5,525 nucleotides of DNA from Candidatus Segetimicrobium genomatis (GTDB lineage Bacteria > Sysuimicrobiota > Sysuimicrobiia > Sysuimicrobiales > Segetimicrobiaceae), in the NCBI GenBank assembly GCA_005882445.1, contig VBAN01000421.1:1-5525 (forward strand). The letters run 5' to 3'. This document shows, piece after piece, positions 1-5,525 of the stretch; within the stretch, counting starts at the first letter, position 1; each line of letters begins with the position of its first letter. The translations under genes and the position numbers were made by a program. A model generated the notes under the pieces. It did not search any database and was not told the DNA's origin. It saw nothing but the letters and a program-made list of their open reading frames with translations.

Positions 1-387
1 CCACGCCATCTCATCGACCGCCTCCGCCACGGCGTTCGCGCAGCCGGTGAGGGTGTGGATCACCACCAGGTCCTCTCCCGCATCGATCGAGAGGACATAC
101 TCGTCGATCGCCAGCCGAAGCCGCCGCAGCACATCGACCGGCGAGGGGCGCTCGGGGAGCACGTAGCGGGCCCGCCCATCTCCCGACGGCGCCTTCACCA
201 GGCCGAGGCGTTTGATGTCTCTGGAGACCGTGGCCTGGGTCACCGCCAGCCCCTGCTGGCGCAGGGTGGCGGCCAGTTCCTCCTGCGTCCCGACGGGGCG
301 CCGGGCGATGATCTCGCGGATGCGGCGCTCGCGGTCGGATCGGCCGGCGTCGCGCGACAGCATGCGCTGCGCAGACCTCCCCGCCAT
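1..387 (-). CDS. argR: Arginine repressor ArgR, 3' end cut by window edge
   Basis: Transcription factor of the ArgR/AhrC family. Family members form arginine-responsive hexamers that bind ARG boxes, repress biosynthesis and may activate catabolism. 129 codons are visible of a usual ~150. The N-terminal winged-helix DNA-binding domain spans about residues 18-78. It has the family run TQEELAATLRQQGL (34-47), the recognition-helix segment TQATVSRDIKRLGLVK (50-65) and the wing ending RARYVLP (72-78). The C-terminal oligomerisation and arginine-binding domain starts near residue 82 and includes TLTGCANAVAEAVDEM (112-127), equivalent to the P-G-x-A segment of AhrC. The GDDT arginine-binding motif lies beyond the window. 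The start chosen is the ATG three bases after the argH stop (TGA-CGC-ATG). A second ATG at 363, with GGAGG 12 bases upstream, would give MLSRDAGRSDRER and matches the usual family N-terminus equally well. As the distal gene of the cluster it probably autoregulates with the operon (inference). Confidence 0.93.
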   Translation of the reverse strand, partial: MAGRSAQRMLSRDAGRSDRERRIREIIARRPVGTQEELAATLRQQGLAVTQATVSRDIKRLGLVKAPSGDGRARYVLPERPSPVDVLRRLRLAIDEYVLSIDAGEDLVVIHTLTGCANAVAEAVDEMAW

Positions 388-390
388 GCG

Positions 391-1896
391 TCAGCGCCCC
401 GGGGCCCGCCCGCCCGGCTGGACGCCCGGCGCAGCCGCCTCCCGCTCCACGGGAACGGCGGGGAGCGACGCGAGCCAGGAGAGGTTCTCCGTCAGCGCGC
501 CGCGGACGGCCTGGACCTGCTCCTGGACGCGCTCGGGGGCCGTGCCCCCGTGGGAGCGCTTGCGGGCGACCGCGCCCGCCGGGGTCGTCGCCTCCACCAC
601 CGACGCATCGAGCAGAGGACTGAACTCCCGGTACTCGTCGGGCGAGAGCTCCCACAGCTCCCGGCCCTGCTCCTGCGCGTACAGCACGATGCGCCCCACC
701 AGCTCGTGGGCATCCCGGAACGGCATGCCGCGGCGCGCCAGGTCGTCGGCGATCTCGGTCGCGCCCATGAATCCTCCGCGCAATCGCGCGGCGATCGTCT
801 CCTTGTTGATCCGGATGCCGTGGAGGATGAGGCCCATCGCCTGCAGGCTCGCGTTTGTCGAGTCCACCGCGTCGAAGACCGCTTCCTTGTCCTCCTGCAG
901 GTCGCTGTTGTAGGCCAGCGGGAGCCCCCGCAGGATGGACAGCAGGGTCACGAGGTCCCCCATCACCCGCCCGGCTTTGCCGCGCACGAGTTCGGCCGCA
1001 TCCGGGTTCTTTTTCTGCGGCATGATGCTGCTGCCGGCGGCGACCGCGTCGAGGAGCTCCACAAACCCGAACTCCGCGGTGGCCCACAGGACGATTTCCC
1101 CCGCGAGCCGGGACAGGTGGACCATCAGCGTTGCCGCGGCCGACACGAACTCGACGGCGAAATCCCGGTCTGCGGTCGCGTCCAGGCTGTTCTCGCACAG
1201 CGAGGAGAACCCCAACAGATCGGCCACCAGGTGGGGGTCGATCGGGTAGGACGTCCCGGCGAGCGCGGCGGCGCCGAGCGGCAGCGCATCGGTCCGGGCG
1301 AATGCGTCGCGGAACCGGCCGACGTCGCGGTGGAACATCCAGACGTAGGCGAGCAGGTGATGGCTGAGCAGGACCGGCTGCGCCCGCTGGAGATGGGTAT
1401 ATCCGGGGATGATCACCGAGGAATGGGCCTCGGCCAGCGCCAGCAGCACCTGCTGCAGCGCCAGCGTGCGCCCCACGATCTTGACGATCTCCCCCTTCAA
1501 GTAGAATCGCAGATCGGTCGCCACCTGGTCGTTCCTTGACCGTGCGGTGTGCAGCCGGCGGGCGGCGTCGCCGATCCGCGTGCGCAGGGCGGACTCCACA
1601 AACGTGTGGATGTCCTCGGCTCCCTCGATCTTGAGCAGGCCGGCATCCACCTCGCCCAGGATCTCCCGGAGCCCCTGGACGATCCGGCCGGCCTCCTCGG
1701 GGGCGATGATGCCCGAGCGTCCCAGCATCGTGGCGTGCGCGATGCTGCCGAGGATGTCGGCCCGGTACAGCCGCTGGTCGAACGGCAGCGACGTCGTGAA
1801 CGCGGCGATCTGCGGGTCCGGCTCGCCCCGGAAACGGCCGCCCCACAGCCGGGCGGTGACCGAATCCCCCTTGCGGGGCTGTCGGGCGTCCGGCAC
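391..1896 (-). CDS. argH: Argininosuccinate lyase ArgH
   Basis: Cytosolic homotetrameric lyase of the fumarase/aspartase superfamily. It splits argininosuccinate into arginine and fumarate, the last step of the pathway. The 501-residue product has LWGGRF (17-22), HTARSRNDQ (116-124), the GYTHLQRAQP segment with the catalytic His (165-174), TSYPIDP (215-221), ENSLDATADRDF (235-246) and the superfamily signature GSSIMPQKKNP (288-298) carrying the catalytic serine. The start is GTG at 1896. A perfect GGAGG (1904-1908) lies 7 bases upstream, and the codon follows the argG stop after one base (TAG-C-GTG). The codon just before the conserved TARLWGG is GTC, not a start, so about 13 extra N-terminal residues are forced. 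An upstream GTG at 1974 would overlap argG by 77 bases and has no supporting conservation. The product is longer than the usual ~460 residues because of this N-terminal lead and a Pro/Gly/Ala-rich C-terminal tail after the core helix bundle. Confidence 0.97.
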   Translation of the reverse strand: MPDARQPRKGDSVTARLWGGRFRGEPDPQIAAFTTSLPFDQRLYRADILGSIAHATMLGRSGIIAPEEAGRIVQGLREILGEVDAGLLKIEGAEDIHTFVESALRTRIGDAARRLHTARSRNDQVATDLRFYLKGEIVKIVGRTLALQQVLLALAEAHSSVIIPGYTHLQRAQPVLLSHHLLAYVWMFHRDVGRFRDAFARTDALPLGAAALAGTSYPIDPHLVADLLGFSSLCENSLDATADRDFAVEFVSAAATLMVHLSRLAGEIVLWATAEFGFVELLDAVAAGSSIMPQKKNPDAAELVRGKAGRVMGDLVTLLSILRGLPLAYNSDLQEDKEAVFDAVDSTNASLQAMGLILHGIRINKETIAARLRGGFMGATEIADDLARRGMPFRDAHELVGRIVLYAQEQGRELWELSPDEYREFSPLLDASVVEATTPAGAVARKRSHGGTAPERVQEQVQAVRGALTENLSWLASLPAVPVEREAAAPGVQPGGRAPGR

Positions 1897-1897
1897 G

Positions 1898-3283
1898 CTA
1901 CGGCCTCCGAGCGGAGCGCCGTCCCGGACCCGGCACGGCCGGCCGCGGGACGTCCTCACCCGCGTCGCGGGCACGCTCCGGCTTACCTTTGCTCGACTCC
2001 TCGCTTACCTTTGTACTACTCCTCGCTTCGATCGGCTTTCGATCGGCCTTGCCTCGCGCGCCCGGCGTGAGATCCCGGACGAGCTCCGGATTGATCTCGG
2101 CGAACACTTTGGCCGGGAGGCCGAACAGGCGGATGAAACCGGCGGCGTCGCCCTGATTGTAGCCCGTGCTCCGGCCGAAGGTCGCCAGATCATGGCTGTA
2201 CAGCGACCGCGGCGCCCTGCGGCCGACGACCGTGGCCGCGCCCTTGAAGAGTTTGACCCTGACGGTCCCCGTCACCGTTTCCTGCGTGGCCGTCACGAAC
2301 GCGTCGAGGGCCCGCCGCAGCGGCGAGTACCAGAGCCCGTTGTACACGAGCTCCGCGTACTTGGGGGCCACCAGCGCCTTGTAGTGCTGGGTGTCTCGAT
2401 CGAGGGTAATCGTCTCGAGGTGGTGGTGGGCCTCCGCCAGCACGGTCCCGCCGGGCGTCTCATAGACGCCGCGGCTCTTCATGCCGACGAGCCGGTTCTC
2501 GACGATATCCACCCGCCCCACCCCGTGCGCGCCGGCGAGGCGATTGAGGGTGGAGACCAGCGCGACGGGATCCAGGGAGCGCCCGTCCACGCTCACCGGC
2601 GCCCCGCGCTCGAACCCGATCTCGATGTGGGCGCCGGCCTCCGGCGCGTCCTCGGGATCCACGGTGAGCCGGTGCATCCCCCTCGGCGGTTCCGCCCAGG
2701 GATCCTCGAGGATTCCGCTCTCGAAGCTGAGGTGCCAGAGGTTCTGGTCCATGCTGTAGGGCTTCTCTTTGGTGACCGGCACCGGGACGCCGCGGGCGCG
2801 CGCGTACTCGATCTCTTCCTCCCGCGAGCCGAGCGTCCACTCCCGCCACGGCGCGATCACCATGAGGTGGGGCGCCAGCGCCTGGTACGCCAGTTCGAAC
2901 CGGACCTGGTCGTTCCCCTTGCCGGTGCAGCCGTGGGCCAGCGCGTCACACCCTTCCGCCAGCGCGGCCTCCACCTGGACCCGGGCGATCAGCGGGCGCG
3001 CCAGCGACGTCCCGAGCAGGTACCGCCCCTCGTAGATCGCGTCGGCGCGCAGCGCCGGGAAGATGTAGTCCGTGACGAACCGGCGCCGGACGTCCACGAC
3101 CTCGACCGCATCGGCGCCGCTGCGCTGGGCCTTCGTCCGCACCTCGTCGAAGTCGTCTCCCTGACCGACGTCGGCGACCACGGCGACGACCTGACACCCG
3201 TACTGCTCCTTGAGCCAGGGGATGATCACCGAGGTATCCAGGCCGCCGCTGTACGCCAGGGCGACCCGCGTGGGCTGCGTCAT
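1898..3283 (-). CDS. argG: Argininosuccinate synthase ArgG with unusual C-terminal tail
   Basis: ATP-dependent cytosolic ligase that joins citrulline and aspartate to form argininosuccinate. The 461-residue product has the PP-loop SGGLDTS (12-18), ADVGQGDDF (37-45), YEGRYLLGTSLARPLIA (84-100, aspartate/citrulline-site region) and HGCTGKGNDQVRFE (117-130). The C-terminal multimerisation end GYNQGDAAGFIRLFGLP is also intact. The core normally ends shortly after this, near residue 400-410. Here the frame continues for about 50 more residues (413-461), basic and Ser/Pro/Arg-rich, of which 413-434 are encoded by a tandem repeat also found between argB and argD. I chose the ATG at 3283. GAGG (3292-3295) sits 8 bases upstream, and the product then begins MTQPTRVALAYSGG, close to the usual family start. 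An in-frame GTG at 3292 (TGA-G-GTG with argD) would add three residues. The 3' end abuts argH, which suggests coupled translation. The tail is probably not needed for catalysis (inference). Confidence 0.96.
   Translation of the reverse strand: MTQPTRVALAYSGGLDTSVIIPWLKEQYGCQVVAVVADVGQGDDFDEVRTKAQRSGADAVEVVDVRRRFVTDYIFPALRADAIYEGRYLLGTSLARPLIARVQVEAALAEGCDALAHGCTGKGNDQVRFELAYQALAPHLMVIAPWREWTLGSREEEIEYARARGVPVPVTKEKPYSMDQNLWHLSFESGILEDPWAEPPRGMHRLTVDPEDAPEAGAHIEIGFERGAPVSVDGRSLDPVALVSTLNRLAGAHGVGRVDIVENRLVGMKSRGVYETPGGTVLAEAHHHLETITLDRDTQHYKALVAPKYAELVYNGLWYSPLRRALDAFVTATQETVTGTVRVKLFKGAATVVGRRAPRSLYSHDLATFGRSTGYNQGDAAGFIRLFGLPAKVFAEINPELVRDLTPGARGKADRKPIEARSSTKVSEESSKGKPERARDAGEDVPRPAVPGPGRRSARRP
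1904..1908 (-). promoter_or_regulatory. Ribosome binding site that decides the argH start
   Basis: GGAGG on the minus strand, followed by a 7-base spacer and the GTG at 1896. It lies inside the last codons of argG, so the terminating argG ribosome passes directly over it. This is the strongest and best-spaced Shine-Dalgarno in the window, and it selects 1896 over the upstream in-frame GTG at 1974. Confidence 0.75.
1983..2026 (-). repeat. Two tandem 22-bp units inside the argG 3' end
   Basis: Plus-strand units at 1983-2004 and 2005-2026 are the same length and differ at 3 of 22 positions. Both begin TTACCTTTG and end ACTCCTCGC, with a variable 4-base middle (CTCG versus TACT). A diverged third copy lies at 4561-4582 between argB and argD. 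On the coding strand each unit reads GCGAGGAGT...CAAAGGTAA, with purine-rich ribosome-binding-site-like blocks and out-of-frame stop codons. Here the units are translated as part of the ArgG tail. Confidence 0.9.
2026..2047 (-). repeat. Two tandem 11-bp units inside argG, next to the 22-bp array
   Basis: Plus-strand units CTTCGATCGGC (2026-2036) and TTTCGATCGGC (2037-2047) differ by one base. Each contains the palindrome CGATCG. Neighbouring copies on the coding strand can pair as a 6-bp stem with a 5-base loop (AAAGC). The first unit shares its first base with the end of the 22-bp array. The period of 11 is not a multiple of three, so a change in copy number shifts the argG frame. Confidence 0.9.
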
Positions 3284-3293
3284 CGCGCTCACC

Positions 3294-4535
3294 TCACCGT
3301 CCCGCGGCGGGTCCCGCCGCGGCCTTGCCGGCCTCGGCGCCGACCGCGGCGAGCGCCTGACCGAGGATCCTCACCGCCTCGTCGATGTCGTCGCGCTCGA
3401 CGATCAGCGGGGGGACGAACCGGACCGCCTTGGGCTGCACGTTGTTCACCAGGAGCCCTCGCGCGAGACACGCGGCGACCACCGGCTCCGACGGGACGCT
3501 GAGGCCGATCGCGATCATGAGGCCGCGCCCGCGCACGTCGGTGATGACCGAATGGGTTTTCGCCAGTTCCCGCAGACGCTCCATCAGGTACCCGCCCATC
3601 TGCGCCGCGCGCTCGACAAGGTTCTCGTCCCGGATGGCCCCCAGCGCCGCCAGCGCCGCCGTGCAGATCAGCGGCCCCCCGGCGAAGGTCGACCCGTGGC
3701 TGCCGGGCTGGAAGGCCTGCGCCAGCTCTCCGCGCGCCACGATCGCGCCGATCGGCACCCCGCCCCCCATGCCTTTCGCCAGCGTCACGATGTCGGGCGT
3801 GATCCCGGCATGCTGGTAGGCAAACCATTGGCCGGTGCGGCCGAACCCGGTCTGCACCTCGTCGAGGATCAGCCACACCCCGGCCTGATCGCACAGCGTT
3901 CTCAGCCCGCGGAGATACTCGTCATCGGCGGGGTTGATCCCCCCTTCGCCCTGAATCGGCTCCATGAACACCGCCGCCGTCTTCGCCGTGAGGGCGCGGT
4001 CGACGGCGGCGAGATCGTTGAACGGCACCTCGATGAACCCCGGGACGAGCGGCTGGAATCCCTCGTGATACTTGGACACCATGGTCGCGGACAGGGCCCC
4101 CATCGTTCGCCCGTGAAACCCGTGGCTGGCGACGATGATCTCGAACGCGTCGCGGCCGCGCACCTGACGGGCGGACTTCCGCGCCAGCTTGATCGCCGCC
4201 CCCGAGGCCTCCGCCCCGCTGTTGCAGAAAAACACCCGTCCGTCGGGGATCCCGGTCAGATCGACCAGGAGGCGGCCGAGCTCGGCCTGCTGCGGGATCT
4301 GGTAGAGGTTGGAGACATGGATGAGCCGCGTGGCCTGCTGCTGGATCGCCCGGACGTGGCTGGGGTGACAGTGCCCCAGGACATCGACCGCGATGCCGGC
4401 CACGAAGTCGAGGTACTCCTTTCCGTCGGCGTCCCAGAGCCTGACCCCCTGGCCTTCCACGAACGCCACCGGCCACCGCCGGTAATTCGGCATCAGCACG
4501 CGGCCTGCCAGGTCGATCGTCTCTTGTGTCGTCAT
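3294..4535 (-). CDS. argD: Acetylornithine aminotransferase ArgD
   Basis: PLP-dependent class-III aminotransferase (fold type I, cytosolic dimer). It converts N-acetylglutamate semialdehyde plus glutamate to N-acetylornithine plus 2-oxoglutarate. Family members often also serve as succinyldiaminopimelate aminotransferase in lysine synthesis. The 413-residue product has GIAVDVLGHCHP (47-58), the phosphate-binding NSGAEA (105-110), FHGRT (140-144), EPIQGEGG (192-199) and LILDEVQTGFGRTG with the cofactor-contacting Asp (222-235). The Schiff-base lysine K254 sits in TLAKGMGGGVPIGA, and GSHGSTFAGGPL follows. Length is normal apart from a short Ala/Gly-rich C-terminal end. The start is ATG at 4535, with GGGG six bases upstream and sequence similarity beginning soon after. 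It is preceded by the 85-bp repeat-bearing spacer, and its stop codon overlaps the Shine-Dalgarno of argG. The motifs fit ArgD better than ornithine or GABA aminotransferase, and the gene context supports this. Confidence 0.97.
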   Translation of the reverse strand: MTTQETIDLAGRVLMPNYRRWPVAFVEGQGVRLWDADGKEYLDFVAGIAVDVLGHCHPSHVRAIQQQATRLIHVSNLYQIPQQAELGRLLVDLTGIPDGRVFFCNSGAEASGAAIKLARKSARQVRGRDAFEIIVASHGFHGRTMGALSATMVSKYHEGFQPLVPGFIEVPFNDLAAVDRALTAKTAAVFMEPIQGEGGINPADDEYLRGLRTLCDQAGVWLILDEVQTGFGRTGQWFAYQHAGITPDIVTLAKGMGGGVPIGAIVARGELAQAFQPGSHGSTFAGGPLICTAALAALGAIRDENLVERAAQMGGYLMERLRELAKTHSVITDVRGRGLMIAIGLSVPSEPVVAACLARGLLVNNVQPKAVRFVPPLIVERDDIDEAVRILGQALAAVGAEAGKAAAGPAAGR

Positions 4536-4560
4536 CTCCCACCCCGCGCTCGTTTTTGCC

Positions 4561-4582
4561 TTCCCTTCGCACTACTCCTCGC
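4561..4582 (-). repeat. Single diverged 22-bp unit in argB-argD spacer
   Basis: The plus strand begins TTCCCTTCG and ends ACTCCTCGC, with CACT between. It is the same length as the two 22-bp units in argG (1983-2026) and differs from the 2005-2026 copy at three positions. It is joined directly to the 11-bp units, in the same order and orientation as in argG. Confidence 0.85.
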
Positions 4583-4614
4583 TTCGATTGGCCTTCGATC
4601 GGCTTTCGATCGGC
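4582..4614 (-). repeat. Three tandem 11-bp units in argB-argD spacer
   Basis: Plus-strand units are CTTCGATTGGC (4582-4592), CTTCGATCGGC (4593-4603) and TTTCGATCGGC (4604-4614). The last two match the two units inside argG exactly. The array ends six bases before the argB stop codon. Together with the 22-bp unit it forms the same composite element as in argG, with one more 11-bp unit and one fewer 22-bp unit. Confidence 0.92.
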
Positions 4615-4620
4615 CTCCGG

Positions 4621-5394
4621 TCAGGGGACGAGCATCGTCCCGGCCGCGAGACAGGCGTTGATCTTCGGGAGCATCCCGCGGCTGACCGTCCCGTCCTCGA
4701 TCAGCGCCGCCACATCGGCCGCCCGCAGCTCCGAGATCAGTTCCCGGGTCCCGTCGTAATCCCGGTACACGCCCGGGACGTCGGTGAGCAGGACGAATTT
4801 GCCGGCGCCGACGGCCACGGCGAGCGCGCCCGCCGCCGTGTCGGCGTTGAGATTGTAACTCATCCCGTCCTCCCCGATCCCCAGCGACGCGACCACGGGG
4901 ATGTACCCCTGCGCGCTGAGCTGGAGCACGAGCTCCGGGTGTACCTCGTGCACCTCGCCCACCTGGCCGAGATCGACATCGCCGCGGTACTTGCGGGCGA
5001 CCAGCATCCGCCCATCCTTGCCGCTGAGCCCCACCGCCTGCCCGCCCTCGCGGATGATCATCGACACGATCGCCTTATTCGTGCGGCCCGCCAGGACCAT
5101 TTCCACGACGTCCATCGTCTCCGCGTCGGTCACCCGGAGCCCCTGGACGAATGTCGACTCCTTCCCCAGGCGCTCCAGAACGCGGGTGATCTCCGGTCCG
5201 CCGCCGTGGACCAGAACGGGATGGATGCCGGCGCCCTTGAGGAGCACGAGATCCTGCACCAGGGTGCCGCCGCCGTTGGCATCGAGCACGCTCCCGCCGA
5301 ACTTGACGACGACGGTCTTCCCTTTCCAGGCGTTCACGTACCGGAGGCCCTGCGCGATCACCAGGCCCTGCTCGGCGACGGCGCCGGCGACCAT
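4621..5394 (-). CDS. argB: Acetylglutamate kinase ArgB, apparently missing part of its C-terminus
   Basis: Amino-acid-kinase-family enzyme (cytosolic) that phosphorylates N-acetylglutamate with ATP. It is usually the arginine-inhibited step when ArgJ recycles the acetyl group. The 257-residue product has VVVKFGG with K31 (28-34), LVHGGGPEI (61-69), FVQGLRVTD (82-90), VGLSGKDG (121-128), GEDGMSYNLNAD with D185 (174-185), LLTDVPGV (202-209) and GMLPKINACLAA with K244 (240-251). These cover the expected catalytic lysines and aspartate. After CLAA the protein jumps to GTMLVP and stops. Relatives normally have about 30-35 residues here (a strand, IIDGR-H-like motif, helix) before the final GTM. 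I chose ATG 5394 because it follows the argJ stop by one base, has GGGGAG about 10 bases upstream, and gives a usual N-terminal length. ATG 5427, with GGAGG only 3 bases upstream, would add 11 residues and overlap argJ. The kinase identity is certain; whether the product is fully active or arginine-sensitive is not. Confidence 0.95.
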   Translation of the reverse strand: MVAGAVAEQGLVIAQGLRYVNAWKGKTVVVKFGGSVLDANGGGTLVQDLVLLKGAGIHPVLVHGGGPEITRVLERLGKESTFVQGLRVTDAETMDVVEMVLAGRTNKAIVSMIIREGGQAVGLSGKDGRMLVARKYRGDVDLGQVGEVHEVHPELVLQLSAQGYIPVVASLGIGEDGMSYNLNADTAAGALAVAVGAGKFVLLTDVPGVYRDYDGTRELISELRAADVAALIEDGTVSRGMLPKINACLAAGTMLVP

Positions 5395-5395
5395 C

Positions 5396-5525
5396 TCAGG
5401 AAAGCTCCCCGGCGTTTTCCTTGACATACTCCTCCGAAAGATCGCAGGTCCAGACCACCGCCTCCCCCCGACCGAGGCCGAGGTCCACCGTCACCTGAAC
5501 GCTTTCCCCAGCCAGGTGCTCCCCC
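5396..5525 (-). CDS. argJ: ArgJ C-terminal end (glutamate N-acetyltransferase), 5' part outside window
   Basis: Only the last 42 residues and the TGA are present. They read TVDLGLGRGEAVVWTCDLSEEYVKENAGELS, matching the typical ArgJ ending (I/V-x-V-D-L-G-x-G, then W-x-CDLS-x-x-YV-x-INA). ArgJ is an autoprocessed Ntn-type enzyme of two chains that transfers acetyl from acetylornithine to glutamate; this is the end of the beta chain. The autocleavage threonine and active site are not visible, so I cannot say whether the enzyme is mono- or bifunctional. The canonical INA is ENA here, a minor change. Its TGA is followed by one base and then the argB ATG, consistent with the common argC-J-B-D order. 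Confidence 0.9.
   Translation of the reverse strand, partial: GEHLAGESVQVTVDLGLGRGEAVVWTCDLSEEYVKENAGELS

Larger units (their letters stand above)
4536..4620 (-). other. argB-argD spacer, the only sizeable non-coding gap
   Basis: All other junctions in the window are 0-12 bases, whereas this one is 85 bases. More than half of it is the composite repeat (4561-4614). The part next to argD is a purine-rich leader carrying the argD ribosome-binding region. I see no recognisable promoter and no GC-rich hairpin followed by a T-run, so the transcript probably continues through it. The CGATCG palindromes could fold the RNA locally and affect mRNA stability or processing (inference). Confidence 0.7.

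Noticed and set aside
55..1539. Plus-strand open frame (494 codons) opposite argH and argR.
   Set aside because: Antisense shadow of high-GC genes. It spans two real genes and shows no recognisable domain.
11..1846. Minus-strand open frame (611 codons) running through argR and argH.
   Set aside because: It is an alternative frame of the real argH and argR and reads as Arg/Gly/Ala/Pro low complexity.
1897..1974. Upstream GTG start for argH at 1974.
   Set aside because: It would overlap argG by 77 bases, add non-conserved residues, and ignore the well-placed GGAGG-7-GTG at 1896.
1547..3502. Long open frame on the plus strand (651 codons) across argG and the start of argH.
   Set aside because: It lies opposite genes with unmistakable ArgG and ArgH motifs. 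Its translation is Arg/Pro/His-rich with no domain I recognise, as expected for the complement of GC3-rich genes.
4561..4614. CRISPR-like array because of regular short repeats.
   Set aside because: Units are 11 and 22 bp, directly adjacent and without spacers, and there are no cas genes. This is a plain tandem repeat.
4536..4620. Intrinsic terminator or internal promoter between argB and argD.
   Set aside because: There is no GC-rich stem followed by a T-run on the minus strand, and no convincing -35/-10 pair. The palindromes belong to the 11-bp repeat.
3210..4661. Plus-strand open frame (483 codons) opposite argD.
   Set aside because: Antisense shadow of ArgD. It has low-complexity composition and no ribosome-binding site or family motif.
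4588..5424. Plus-strand open frame (278 codons) opposite argB.
   Set aside because: ArgB on the minus strand has all its kinase motifs. The plus-strand product is His/Asp/Arg-rich with no family features.
1..5525. ARG-box operator for ArgR.
   Set aside because: I found no AT-rich TGAAT/ATTCA-type palindrome in the window. The operator would be expected upstream of argC or the first gene, outside the view.

Overview
The window is a single gene cluster, with all genes on the minus strand. It is a run of arginine biosynthesis genes read from right to left: the last 42 codons of argJ, then argB, argD, argG, argH and the first ~129 codons of argR. Every gene was recognised from conserved family motifs. 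Both window edges cut through a gene, so argC, most of argJ and anything beyond argR are not visible. No RNA gene, CRISPR array, insertion sequence or phage gene is present.

The DNA is very GC-rich with strong GC3 bias, which is why long spurious frames lie opposite the real genes. An ArgR/AhrC-type regulator at the end of an argJBDGH cluster, together with the ArgJ (acetyl-recycling) route, fits a high-GC bacterium of the Terrabacteria type (Actinobacteria, Firmicutes-like, Armatimonadota/Chloroflexota-like lineages). I cannot name a genus, and an uncultivated lineage is possible.

How the genes work together: ArgJ moves the acetyl group from acetylornithine to glutamate. ArgB phosphorylates N-acetylglutamate. 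ArgC (not visible) reduces the product. ArgD transaminates it to acetylornithine. After ornithine carbamoylation by ArgF, which is not in the visible cluster, ArgG and ArgH turn citrulline into arginine. ArgR senses arginine. Four of the five junctions are tight: argJ TGA-G-ATG argB, argD TGA next to the argG start, argG TAG-C-GTG argH, and argH TGA-CGC-ATG argR. This indicates one polycistronic message with translational coupling. The exception is an 85-bp argB-argD spacer.

Three things stand out. (1) The spacer holds a composite tandem repeat of 22-bp and 11-bp units, and a second copy of the same element lies inside the 3' end of argG, where it is translated as part of a ~50-residue non-family tail. 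(2) Only the present number of 11-bp units keeps argG open to the argH start; one unit more or fewer brings in a stop inside the array. (3) ArgB appears to lack about 30-35 residues near its C-terminus while keeping the family's final GTM-type ending, and this lesion lies directly beside the repeat.
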